A stretch of DNA of 64,000 nt, from positions 46,316,980-46,380,979 of the forward strand of contig OX104113.1 of assembly GCA_944474755.1 (NCBI GenBank), read 5' to 3'. The notes below the pieces were generated by a model. The model searched no databases. It saw nothing but the letters and a program-made list of their open reading frames with translations, and was not told the DNA's origin. Below, in pieces: positions 48,104 to 57,210 of the stretch (its first letter is position 1; every line of letters starts with the position of its first letter). Position numbers and translations under genes: made by a program. Source of the stretch: Limnoperna fortunei (taxonomy: Eukaryota; Mollusca; Bivalvia; Mytilida; Modiolidae).

Positions 48104-50759
48104 GGTTCTTTAATATAAAACATATTTAAAAAAAAACATTTATTACAGAGAACATCATTAGATAATATAAAACATATTTATTTTTTGGGTTTTAATAGCT
48201 ATCTAAATAACAATAAATAATAATACATACTTACGGTTCTTTAATATAAAACATATTTTTAAAAAAAGCATTTATTACAGAGAACATCATTAGATAATAT
48301 AAGACATATATATTTTTATAACAAATTTACAAATAATTAATTATAAAAGTTATTCTAGGTGAAGTAGATGTGAAGCTGCATCCGAGTATTGAATAACATC
48401 CATGCTGCCATCTGCAAGTCGTTGTTTAAGCTGTGTTAGTCTGCTGTCAATGGTTCTGTATTTCTTTGCCTTTGGTCTTGTAGTTTGTCCGCCGTCGATC
48501 TGTGTACGGGTAATCTCGTTTGCTGCCTGTATCTCCTTGAAAACTCTGATGATGGTAAAGATATTTGTGTGCGCATGCTGTACTTTCTTCTTGAGTTTAT
48601 TCCACTTCTGCCCACTTTTTAAATTTTATATTCTTGTTCTGCCCACTAGTGCATTTGTAGGAGTTGGGTAGTGCCTGGATGGTCTGCCTGGTTTGGTCGG
48701 TCCAGTTGGAGTCTCTAAGTTTGGAAGTCTCTTCCTCGTATATACTGCTTATTGGTAGTATTTCGTCGATGCATCTCTGGCGTATCGTGTCTAAAACCAG
48801 TTTTGCATCAATGTCTGCTTGGTTTGTTTGGTGGTTGTGCTGGTGTCGTCCGAATCCTACGGGTATGTTGTTCCTTGTTGAGAGGGTAGCTGGACAGCCT
48901 TTAATTGTACATCTCCAGTAGGTTCTCTCTCCACGGTTGTTTTTGACGCTGTAGATGTAGCCGCGGTATGCTAGGTTCTGCGATCCATACTTGTTACGTA
49001 CAAATTGTACTTGGACTTTTGCATGTGCCATGGTGTCTCAATTACAACTGATTTGACCTTAGAGTTTTACTGCTTTTAAGGCTGCTTTACAGCTTTGACA
49101 CTGTTCAGAAGTTAATAAGTTTTCCTTTGATACGGAGCAGTTATCATATTTACCTGATTTATTTAGGCTGCTTTAATTTACAGCTTTGACACTGTTCAGA
49201 AGTTAATTACTGATTTATTTACTAATTATGCTAATTATGAAACAGACTATAAACACTAAAACAGCAATCACACCAATTAAGTTTACACAAGACTAGTGGG
49301 CAGAACAAGAATATAAAATTTAAAAAGTGGGCAGAAGTGGAATAAACCCGTTTACACAGCAGGCAGTTTTAATAACCTTCCTCACTCAGATATTGACACC
49401 TGTCATTCAACTGAGGCGTGAAAATTTATCAAAGACAATTATCCATTTCAAAAGGTTTCAACAGGACAAATTGGCGGCTGTAGCCGCAGTTATTAGTACC
49501 GGAAGTGGACACTGGGTGGCTTTTTTTAAATTGGAAAGTCGTCAATTACCATTATTATTATTAAATAATTTTATTGAATAAACAAAAGGATTGGATAACA
49601 GGCAAATCCTATAAGGATCCTCTCCTATAAACTGATTGTGATAACAAGGCATGCAAAATAACATACAATGTATGTCAATTACCATTAAGATCCTCTTAAA
49701 TTGAATTAATTTAAGGTTGTAGGAAAGAAAGTCACAGGAAAAAAAGTCACAGAAAAAAAGTCACGGATAAAAAGTCACAGGAAAAAAAGTCACAAGAAAA
49801 AAAGTCACAGGAAAAAAAGTCACAATTAATCAGTTGTATTGGTATTGAAGGCAGTTTTTAAGGGTTTTTTTTTGCTAGATTTATGTTCTTGTGTATAAAA
49901 AGTAAACTGGATATTTAAAGACATTTAAAATTAAAATATATATTATAACAAATAACAAAATGTTATCATATAAAAAACAATGGAATAAATAAGCAATTAG
50001 TTGTGCAGTAATTGGTCACACATGTTCATTTTTCACTACACATTATTTAATAAATAAATCTCTAAAATGTTGAAGCCATATTTTGGCTTGGATCAATGTA
50101 TTAAAAAATATTTCTATAGTTGTTTATCTTATACTCTTCTTTGGTATACATATTTTTTAACTGTTAAAGCAGCACAAAAAGAGCTGCCAACAGTAATGTG
50201 TTTTTCACAAAATGTTTTCTAAATTTTGATGGACTTGAAATACAATTTTTATTCATGGTATTAAATAACTAATAAGTAATAAAGTAAAAAAAAAACCCAA
50301 TTTTTTTTCATAAAAATATGACTATAATTATAATAAACATAAAAATATGTTCATATTTTGACAACATATGTGACCAAGACAACTTATTAATTGTGACTTT
50401 TTTTCCTGTGACTTTTTTTCTTGTGACTTTTTTTCCTGTGACTTTCTTTCCGTTTACCTAATTTAATGCTATTTGAACTGTAATAAACTTTTCTTATACT
50501 TACAAGAAAACACAAATTACACGCCAAATATATATGATATTTTTCTTATGTATTAATACATTAATACATGAATGTATATTAAAACATTAAACTCATACGA
50601 TCTATACTGTCCGACGAAGTCTTCAGTTTTGTTATTTTGAAGATATTTAACGTTTAAAGTATTCTAGTTTGTTAAAACTTAACGATTTTAGACTGGTTAA
50701 TAATAAATTACAAATTCGAAGCACATATTTTGAATTACCGTATCGTTTTCTAACAACAT
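44068..50759 (-). CDS. SRP14: Signal recognition particle 14 kDa protein, five exons
   Basis: Coding exons on the minus strand, in order: 50739-50759 (MLLENDT), 45869-45941 (FLTELTKMFQKGKLSGSVV...), 45304-45410 (DGHTKPKPRKGNLPEP..., ending KKLSTV), 44885-44917 (VNQKDVNKFQM) and 44068-44163 (AYANLLKGNMDGLKKKDKK..., then stop TGA). All introns have GT-AG ends (for example gtaag after exon 2, ttttcag before it), and the phases agree, giving 330 nt or 109 residues plus stop, the usual length for this family. SRP14 forms the Alu-domain heterodimer with SRP9 on SRP RNA and mediates elongation arrest of secretory proteins in the cytosol. The lysine-rich end fits RNA binding. Intron 1 is about 4.8 kb and holds a MULE, two other inverted-repeat elements and AT repeats. 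The gene is divergent from SAE1. Confidence 0.95.
44248..44490 (-). mobile_element. Diverged SINE copy downstream of SRP14 exon 5's acceptor (intron 4)
   Basis: Contains the tail-side 'atgtttaaagccaatttcagcc', 'catggcgtccagtgttta', the body and the tRNA-like head (ttaaccacttggcca, complement of the A box) ending gacgcccc. Same family as 38154-38420. Confidence 0.75.
44568..44704 (-). mobile_element. Internally deleted SINE copy
   Basis: The tail (tttgatttaatatcacttacagcaagttttcag) and part of the head (gtgagacttaaactgataacctcagtgttaacaactttaaccac) are present, with the middle of the body missing. It lies in SRP14 intron 4. Confidence 0.6.
45680..45785 (-). mobile_element. SINE tail fragment
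   Basis: 'tttaatgtcactttcatcaatgctgcagctaaatttccag...gaggaagctggagtacc' matches the body and tail of the window's main SINE family at low identity. It lies in SRP14 intron 2. Confidence 0.5.
46372..47224. mobile_element. Inverted-repeat element with gttacc-rich tandem repeats
   Basis: Inverted repeats of about 50 bp lie at 46394-46442 and 47163-47212 (core ATGTCCAGAAATGTGTC and GACACCTGAGCATTTGTAAC). Direct repeats AGACACTC flank the element (46372-46379 and 47217-47224). Inside are about three direct units of 150-170 bp ('cctatgtaaccatgtaactggacctgg...ttaccaaagagtta', starting near 46726, 46876 and 47046), rich in 'gtaacc'. It lies in SRP14 intron 1. Confidence 0.7.
48080..48300. repeat. 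AT microsatellite and 130-bp direct duplication
   Basis: (AT)n at about 48078-48103, then 'ggttctttaatataaaacat...agagaacatcattagataatata' at about 48105 and again at about 48235. Confidence 0.75.
48350..48592 (-). pseudogene. C-terminal fragment of a MULE-like transposase
   Basis: About 80 codons are open without a stop until TAA at 48350-48352. It reads LKKKVQHAHTNIFTIIRVFK (position 1-20), then IQAANEITRTQIDGG, KKYRTIDSRLTQLKQRL and a tyrosine-containing end. 'hpniy.fi..l..iq' followed by a basic helix and '..L..g.i....Y' is the usual end of MULE transposases that follow a FLYWCH finger. It is in line with the FLYWCH piece on the same strand. Confidence 0.6.
48597..49031 (-). CDS. FLYWCH zinc-finger protein, truncated MULE ORF
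   Basis: 144 codons open from ATG at 49031. Residues about 9-67 are a FLYWCH finger: FVRNKYGSQNLAYRGYIYSV, then TYWRCTIKGCPATLSTR and a final H-x-H in GRHQHNHQ, so the C2H2-type metal ligands are all present. Residues about 68-120 resemble the linker before a MULE core (ILPISSIYEEET, ALPNSY). From about residue 125 the frame runs into the inverted copy of the transposon terminus (GQNKNIKFKKWAEVE), so the natural C terminus is lost. FLYWCH fingers bind DNA and are common in MULE transposases of the Phantom type. The finger is intact, so a short DNA-binding protein could be made. Confidence 0.75.
   Translation of the reverse strand: MAHAKVQVQFVRNKYGSQNLAYRGYIYSVKNNRGERTYWRCTIKGCPATLSTRNNIPVGFGRHQHNHQTNQADIDAKLVLDTIRQRCIDEILPISSIYEEETSKLRDSNWTDQTRQTIQALPNSYKCTSGQNKNIKFKKWAEVE
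49358..49640. other. Open stretch in SRP14 intron 1, not assigned
   Basis: A plus-strand frame (to 49581) reads HFKRFQQDKLAAVAAVISTG then SGHWVAFFKLES; no family is recognised, and the first part overlaps the MULE terminus, so it is probably not a gene. Confidence 0.2.
49714..50459. mobile_element. Element with terminal repeats built of a 15-bp iterated unit
   Basis: Both ends consist of copies of GTCACAGGAAAAAAA: seven on the left (49722-49830) and four on the right in inverted orientation (about 50398-50451). The outer ends AGGT...GGAAAG match in inverted orientation, and AATTTA direct repeats (49708-49713, 50460-50465) may be the target duplication. The interior is AT-rich without coding. 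Confidence 0.72.
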
Positions 50760-50955
50760 ATTTTACAAGTTGAGTAGGGTTGACTGCGTGGATTGTAGAC
50801 TCTTCACTGTTGAGTCTTAAAAGGCCATCAACATAAAATGTGAACGAAAATTTCCCTAACGTATAATTTGATTGGATAAATCATTTCAATTCCTGAATTT
50901 TTAACCAATGAATTATTGGTTTACAAGAAAACGCACCCGGCAAATTCAGAGAAAA
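50760..50955. promoter_or_regulatory. Bidirectional promoter between SRP14 and SAE1
   Basis: Start codons lie 196 bp apart on opposite strands. Three CCAAT motifs are present: ATTGG at 50871-50875 and the pair CCAAT (50905-50909) / ATTGG (50915-50919) in a near-palindrome aaccaatgaattattggtt. No TATA box sits at proper spacing on either side. CCAAT boxes (NF-Y) are a known hallmark of divergent housekeeping promoters; function here is inferred. Confidence 0.75.
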
Positions 50956-51041
50956 ATGACAGAACCAGAAACAATAACAGAAGACGAAGCAGCTCTTTAT
51001 GACAGACAAATTCGCCTTTGGGGTTTAGATGCTCAAAGACG
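50956..51041 (+). CDS. SAE1: SUMO-activating enzyme subunit 1, first coding exon
   Basis: ATG at 50956, 28 complete codons plus 2 nt, then a splice donor (GTAAAG). The peptide has a short acidic start followed by EAALYDRQIRLWGLDAQR, the conserved N terminus of SAE1/AOS1 (family: YDRQIRLWGLEAQ-R). SAE1 pairs with UBA2 to form the heterodimeric SUMO E1, which adenylates SUMO and passes it to UBC9; this segment leads into the adenylation-type Rossmann fold. A downstream exon encoding 'LR.s.vLlvGl.glG.Ei.KN' was not found in the remaining 13 kb, which is full of mobile elements, so intron 1 may be very long or the gene interrupted. Ubiquitin E1-like proteins share part of the motif, but the short start and QIRLWG favour SAE1. 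Confidence 0.85.
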
Positions 51042-51906
51042 GTAAAGGAAAAAAAATGTCCAAAGTTAGCGAAAAAATCTAACGCAAAAATATATTCTGT
51101 CAATCTGACCCCTTGGCTTTACTGACTACTCTTTTGTTGCTTTGTAGTTTGAGACGTTTATACATTTACACGTGCAGTTTTTACTTAATAAATTGCTTGT
51201 GGCTGTGGGTGATTTACGTACTCACGGACAATTATTCTTAAAGGTGACAGTTTAAGAATAACATGTGTAATCATCTTAACAAGAAGAGTATGGAGGGTCA
51301 GAGTATAATTTTTTGCATTCGAACACTTTCGGGACGTCTCTGCCATAGTGCCACTTCGTTCATATGGGTAGCAGGTCATTCCGTCCCCAGTCGATTCGGC
51401 CCAGACGATCCGTCCCCTAGTCGATTCGTCCACTCTTTCTTGGTCGATCCGTCCCCAGTAAAAAATTATAAGTAAATTACTATGTTTAATTTTATTTTAA
51501 CTGTTTTTAAGTGGAAAAAGTGTTGATTAAAATTAGTTTAATAATTAAATAAACAAAATATATGGTTTTTAATTATACTAGTATTTAATTTTGTTGTAAT
51601 TGATTTTAATTGGAAATTGTTAAAGTGTTAATTAAAATAAGTTTAAAAATTAAATAAACAAAATATAGTGTTTTTAATTATTAAATGATGATAACAGTTT
51701 TGAATGATATGTGCACGTACTAAGGGGTAATTACAATTGATTATTTTTTGATTGTTTGCTTAACAACTGTAGACTATGCTTTTTATGATTTACTCTGCAT
51801 CCTAGCTGACATTAACATCAAAGGTTACAAAAAAACCGACAATTAATTGATGCTGTACATCAAAAATTTTAAAGAAAACATTCAGTGAGCTCAAAGAATT
51901 TCTCAA

Positions 51907-53514
51907 CAGGGGTTGAAAATTCCTAAAGCCCGACGCCCGGGGCATAAAAAACTGAAACCTCGGGCTTGCCGATTTTCTATGAAAAAAGCCCGTCGGGCTC
52001 GATCATTCTACAAAAAATATAATGTTGTTTTTATTTTCAATGTTTCTTAGAGTGTATACCGTCAAATTTGTCCCATAAATACTCATAAATTTATTTTAAA
52101 TTCTAAAACAAATCGATTTAAGATAGATCTTAATCTTCTCGGCGCTTTATCAACGTTGATCAATAACAATTCAAGTTTGTTTCCTTTCCCTGTACAAAAT
52201 AACCCCCAATTAATTTTGGTTACGAATTCGGGAAATGTCGTTGTTAAACTTTAATTTTCAGGGCTCAACACTGGGCGAAGTGGAAGACTTTGTCACCCTA
52301 CTGTCCTGGGACCCGAAGTTGCCCTACGGCGCCTCAAAGCGAAGTCACCGTTCTAAATACTTGTATATGATCTAGTCCAAATAAATAATCCAGACTACAA
52401 ATTTAGCAGTAAATGTGTAATTCCAATAAAAACGGAAAACAGTATGCGTATTGAGAAAATGGATTTACTTCTTTCAACTGGAATACGCGCCTTTTTGTTT
52501 ATTTACCGGATATTACCTATTACCGGAAGTGAACAACGAAGAAAAGTAAAGTACAACGGCCCGTACTGAAAAATCGAATTTTTTTCATAAACACACACTT
52601 TCAATTGGTTTCAAACTCAGTTCTTTCAAAGTGTATTGTATTTTAACAATTTTCTTTGATAAATATGTGAGCTGCACTTGAAAGAATAAAGATGTATAGT
52701 AATTATTGACATTGTCCTAGTGGATGTTTGCTGAACAGAAGAATTATTTCTGGGTTTAATGTTAGGTTATTTTATTTATCTTCTTTAAAAATTTTGCTCA
52801 GATAAACATGGCATGTTCATAACAAACTGTTAGAAATATATGTATACAAGAACTTAATGAATGATGTTTATGTCTCAACCTATACAAATATTTTAGTTGA
52901 CCTATTTGTATTTGTGAATACCTTGTATGACTACAAGTACTGAATAAGATAGAAAATGGGCACTATAACTGTTGCTTTTTTTCATTGATTTTATAATGAT
53001 AAAGGTTATGTGCTATTTGATATTGCATACCATGAATAATAATGAAAAAGAAGGAAGAAAAAACAATCTCAGTGTATTATGGTTTAAAAACACAAGAGAA
53101 ATAATCATGGAAATCCACAATTATAAAAAAAAGATGTAAATAATGAAAAATGTAGGTAAATACTGCGAAAATTAATTATTTGTACGGTCCTCTTGACTTC
53201 TCCCTAATGTCTCCTTGAAGTCTCTCTATCAGGGCCTCACTTCTCCCTACTTTTTTAGAGCGTGGTGACCCCTTAACTTTACGGTTAAGAAAAAGGAAAA
53301 AATTAAAGTGGATGATGAGTCAGAAGCATCGGAAGACCAAATGAGGTCAAATAATGTTCTAATCCCCCACAAAATAATACCTCACATATGGACAAACGGA
53401 ATTGAACATTACTCCGATAATTTTTAGGGCTTGGTTAATTAATGTTGGGGCTTAGGGTTTCAAAGTTAAAAAAGCCCAGGGCTTAGGCTTGCCCAAAAAA
53501 ATTTTCAACCCCTG
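51907..53514. mobile_element. Nested element with hAT-like ends
   Basis: Ends CAGGGGTTGAAAATT (51907) and AATTTTCAACCCCTG (to 53514) are perfect 15-bp inverted repeats. Subterminal 'cccggggc/cgggctt' and 'gcccagggcttaggcttgccc' are loosely inverted too. CTCAA flanks both sides (51902-51906 and 53515-53519). The CAGGGG start is hAT-like, but a clear 8-bp duplication is lacking. No transposase is recognised inside. Confidence 0.7.
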
Positions 53515-53592
53515 CTCAAAAAGAAATATTATTTGGAACTCCAAATCGTTGGATATATAAAATGGTTTGCAACATGTATGTTCATTCTTTAA

Positions 53593-53751
53593 ATGGAGTA
53601 TCCATGTCAGTTTTGTTCTAGAGAGGTTACACGTCGACAGCAAGCCAGTGAGTGTGACATTTGTCACAAGTGGCAACATAGGACTTGCAACACAGGAATT
53701 ACCCAATTTATTTACAGGGTAATCTGCAGAGAAGATTATGATTATAATTAA
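53593..53751 (+). CDS. Small PHD/zinc-finger-like ORF fragment
   Basis: 52 codons, ATG to TAA. Cysteines are spaced as in the first half of a PHD finger: PCQFC (C-x2-C), then ECDICHKWQHRTCNTGI with C-x2-C, a histidine after W-Q and a further C. The last ligand pair (C-x2-C) is missing because the frame leaves into intron-like sequence after a possible donor (ACAGGGTAATC). It is a paralogue of the spliced PHD segment at 54585-54671 plus 58401-58510. It is probably a transposon-derived exon, possibly captured by the 51376-54135 element. Confidence 0.45.
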   Translation: MEYPCQFCSREVTRRQQASECDICHKWQHRTCNTGITQFIYRVICREDYDYN

Positions 53752-54253
53752 AAATACGACTTTTTAAATATATTTATACCTACTTGCTTTATTTATTTTA
53801 CCTACCTTAATTTGGTTTTACAATTATATGTCCACATAATGAAAAAAGTCTTTATAATTTTCTTCAGAAGACTTTTAAAGCAACCATTATCGATCTGTAT
53901 CATGGTCACAAAATTCGTATGCATACTCGACAATCAAAATAGTAAATTCCAGTGTACTACCATACTTACCATACTTAAAAATACTACTTTTTTATGAATG
54001 TTTTTTTATATATTTTACCTACCTTCTTTATTTGTTTTCCCTACCTTTGGTTTTACTGGGGCCAGATCGACCTGGGGACAGAACGACCAGGGGACGGATC
54101 GACTAGGGGACGGATTGGTTTGGGGACGGATCGTCTAGAAATCTTTCATATGACATGGTTTTAAAACAAATAAAGTACAAAAGTAAAGTTTCAATTAAAT
54201 AAAACTTTCCACCCTAAAATTAACAATGCTGTAATGTTCATAATAATCTATAC

Positions 54254-54330
54254 ATTTATTGTTAAATTATTGAATAATTGATAATTGAGTAATTATTGTT
54301 AAATTATTGAATAATTGATAATTGAGTAAT
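54254..54330 (+). repeat. Tandem duplication of 37 bp
   Basis: 'ttgttaaattattgaataattgataattgagtaatta' occurs twice in a row. Confidence 0.8.
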
Positions 54331-56489
54331 TAATCATCAGTCAAAAGTAATAATAACTATTAAAAAGCATACTAATTAAAAAAAAATGATGATGATTAAC
54401 CAAAATCATTTCACTGAACATTCAAAGGCTGACCCAAGCCTAACAACAAGCCAACTTCAGAAATGATAATAATTTTTAGAAAAAATAATGAGTATACAAA
54501 AACAACAAGAAATTCTTTATAGTACAGACTAAAAGTATAAAAAGGGAGGAAAATTTCTTATCCTTCCCATAATTACTGTTCTTAATGGCGAGCTTATGTT
54601 CTATGTGTGACCAGCCCATGTAATACAGTGTGAAAAATCCGACAACTGGCAACACCGCCTGTGTAATACTGGTACGTATAACATTTATTTTATGTATTAA
54701 TTATATACATTTTTAAAAAGTGAAATTAAAGTCCTTAATTTTATGGACACTGTTTGTTTCAAGCTAAATAACATTTACATATATATTGCTAATTGTAGAC
54801 AGTTCACCATATTTGCAACATATTAAAACAAGTCAGATATGTATGATAAGCAATAAAAAGTTATGGAATTAAGATAAAATAATTAATAAAAGCAGTGACA
54901 GTCTATACTAACGGGACATGTCACTCCTAATTAAACCTATATTACAGTTCGATATTTCTGTGCCACTGCTGAAATTTGACGGTTCCGTTCCGTTTCCGGA
55001 ATTAACATTCTGCCATTTTATTGATAGTGTGCTTGGAATTTTTTCTCTCTCGAAATTGGTTATTTCACGAAAATATAGTAAAATAATAGAAGTATTTATT
55101 TTTTATAGTTTATTTTTCACTTATGAGTTTTGATTTCGTCAAATTACATGTTGTCATTCCACATTTAGCCAGAAAACAATACTAAAATGTTGTTGTCCAA
55201 CGTGTGTAATATCGTAGCGTTTTTTTCCTTCAGTCAACCCCAACTGTGAAGGTAATAACTTCATCACAGCTAACCTTGGTTTTTATGAAAATTTATAGAT
55301 ACTTCTGTGCATTTGACTGCTTAAAAGTAGGTTCTATGTGTTTTTTGCCTGAATTTGGATGACGGGAAATTTGTTTATATTTTGGAACACCGGTCCCCAT
55401 GCATCTTGGCTACATACACCAACCATACACCCACTAAGTTATTGTGAATGCAATAACTTAATTACCCTTTGTGTGATCACAACTAGCCATGGTTTTTATG
55501 AAAATTTATAGATACTCTTGTGCATTTGACAACTTAAAAGTAGGTTTTATGTGTTTTTTGCATTAATTTGGATGATGGGAAATGTGAACACTAGTCCCCA
55601 TCTTGGCAACATACACTGACCATACATGGGGGGTCCATAGAAATACAGCAAATTACTAGTTAGTGCACTAACAAGGAGAAAAGTGCACTAACAACATGAA
55701 GGATAAAAATAATCACCACAAACAACATATAATATCAAAGAATAATGCATATTTAAAGTGTTTACCAAGTTTGGTATTTTTTTTATTATGTAGTTTCAGA
55801 GATATTTGTATTTTTATCGGCACATGCTGATTTTTGTTTTTTTAATTAGCGGTCACCTGTGTAATGTGTTCACTCAACCGAAGATCAACAACACAACTGC
55901 ATTAATAAGCTGATAGAAAGTTTTGAATCATGAAAAATGTAATTCCATTAACACATTACCTAGAACTTATAAACAACATTGATGTTTGCTTCTAACTAAT
56001 TTTAGATAATTTATAAACAATATATACACTCTAAGCATGGTACAGTGTCCTTTGACAATAATTTTCGAAAGAATAAAAAAAATTATTTTGTTTTTACTAA
56101 TTTAGTTAAAACTACTTGTTGATATAGTTAAATTAACTTAAAAACCTTTAACTTCAATGCACCGAAAACATTGAGTTATTATGAGTAAGTGACACAAATT
56201 TTATGTGAGGGGAAATATATATCTTATTTATTGTCATCCTTAAACAAGGGATAGTTTAACAAATAAACAATGTGGAGTTCAGGTTAGGACTACAACAGAC
56301 GTCTAAAAAGACCTCATGGGGTAATATATTTATATCTTTAACTCCTGATCGCGAAATATAACCGCTTCAGAATATCAATTCAGTCGATTTATTGGTATGT
56401 CCTATCATTTTAAAAAATATCTGTTAATAGTCAATACTCATTTTCTGCTATAAACATGATAAAATTAACACACATTTTTTATGGGTTTT

Positions 56490-56752
56490 TTTTTGTTTGA
56501 ACGGTGTTTAACGTCATTTTCAGCAATTTTTCAGTTATATCGTGCTGGCGTCCAATTTTTATTGTGGGAGATTGCTGGAGTACCCGGAGAAAACCCCGAC
56601 CTGCGGTACTGGAAAACTGGCAATCCTTGTCAATTAAGATTGGAGTCGAGTAAACCCTGCCTGCAGTGAGAATCTAACACGTAATCTCAGTGTTGACAGA
56701 CCACGTGATCAATAGTAGACGAACTACATTAACCACTCGGCCACCGAGACCC
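56490..56752 (-). mobile_element. tRNA-derived SINE with 13-bp target duplication
   Basis: Same family as 38154-38420; tail 'tgtttgaacggtgtttaacgt' to head 'taaccactcggccaccgagacc'. Perfect target duplications CACATTTTTTATG (56471-56483 and 56753-56765). Confidence 0.88.
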
Positions 56753-56994
56753 CACATTTTTTATGAGATGAGTACTCTATGAGTGGACTATAAATAACTC
56801 CTCTTGTAAAACTTATTATCCCCTTTTCTGTCTATGTCCATTTGTGGTTCACAAGATATTTCGACCAAACTACAAGTACTAAGTGTATAGAAATGGTTTT
56901 GAGAAAAAATAGATACACAACTCTTCCAATAGCAAAAAACGGGTATCACCAAATTATTTCGCGTCGACTCTAGACTGTGCTACAAAGTGTGGGT

Positions 56995-57210
56995 GGTCAT
57001 CTATTTGGACGAAGATTATATTAAAAATAAGTTGCCGATAACTAAAGAACAACGCATTGCTGAATTTTAAAGACTTTATGGTGACGATGGCATTTTAATG
57101 GCAAACGATTTGACAGACTTTAACAGGAAATCCCTTTTGTTGTGCAATGACTTTCCGATTTTTTCTGACTACTTTAATAAAAGACTGAAGACACGACTTG
57201 TCTTGTATCT
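56995..57210 (+). other. Possible coding relic inside the 1.9-kb element
   Basis: The plus-strand frame with one stop near 57068 reads NKLPITKEQRIAEF, then LYGDDGILMANDLTDF and NDFPIFSDYFNKRLKTRL. The composition looks protein-like, but I do not recognise the family. Confidence 0.3.

Larger units (their letters stand above)
47899..49348 (-). mobile_element. Internally deleted MULE (FLYWCH type) with 9-bp target duplication
   Basis: Perfect 9-bp direct repeats CGTTTACAC flank it (47890-47898 and 49349-49357). The left end is GGTGTGTTCCTGTTCTGCC and the right end is the complement of GGTTTATTCCACTTCTGCC. Two minus-strand coding pieces lie inside: a FLYWCH finger (48652-49031) and the C-terminal part of a MULE-like transposase (48350-48592). 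The catalytic core that should join them is missing. In its place is an inverted second copy of the right terminus (48597-48651, matching 49292-49346 over 55 bp). It is in sense orientation in SRP14 intron 1. Confidence 0.82.
51376..54135. mobile_element. 2.8-kb element with 'cgatccgtcccc' inverted ends
   Basis: The left end (51376-51460) has four or five spaced copies of cgatccgtccccagt; the right end (54058-54135) has the complement (ggggacggatcgac...). Together they form a modular inverted repeat of about 85 bp. Inside are a second element (51907-53514) and a small PHD-like ORF (53593-53751). No target duplication was identified. It lies in the presumed first intron of SAE1. Confidence 0.6.

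Noticed and set aside
51121..51200. 'ttgtagTTTGAGACG' as SAE1 exon 2
   Set aside because: It would begin with RLR in phase as in the family, but the next residues do not resemble the conserved VLLVGL.GLG segment.
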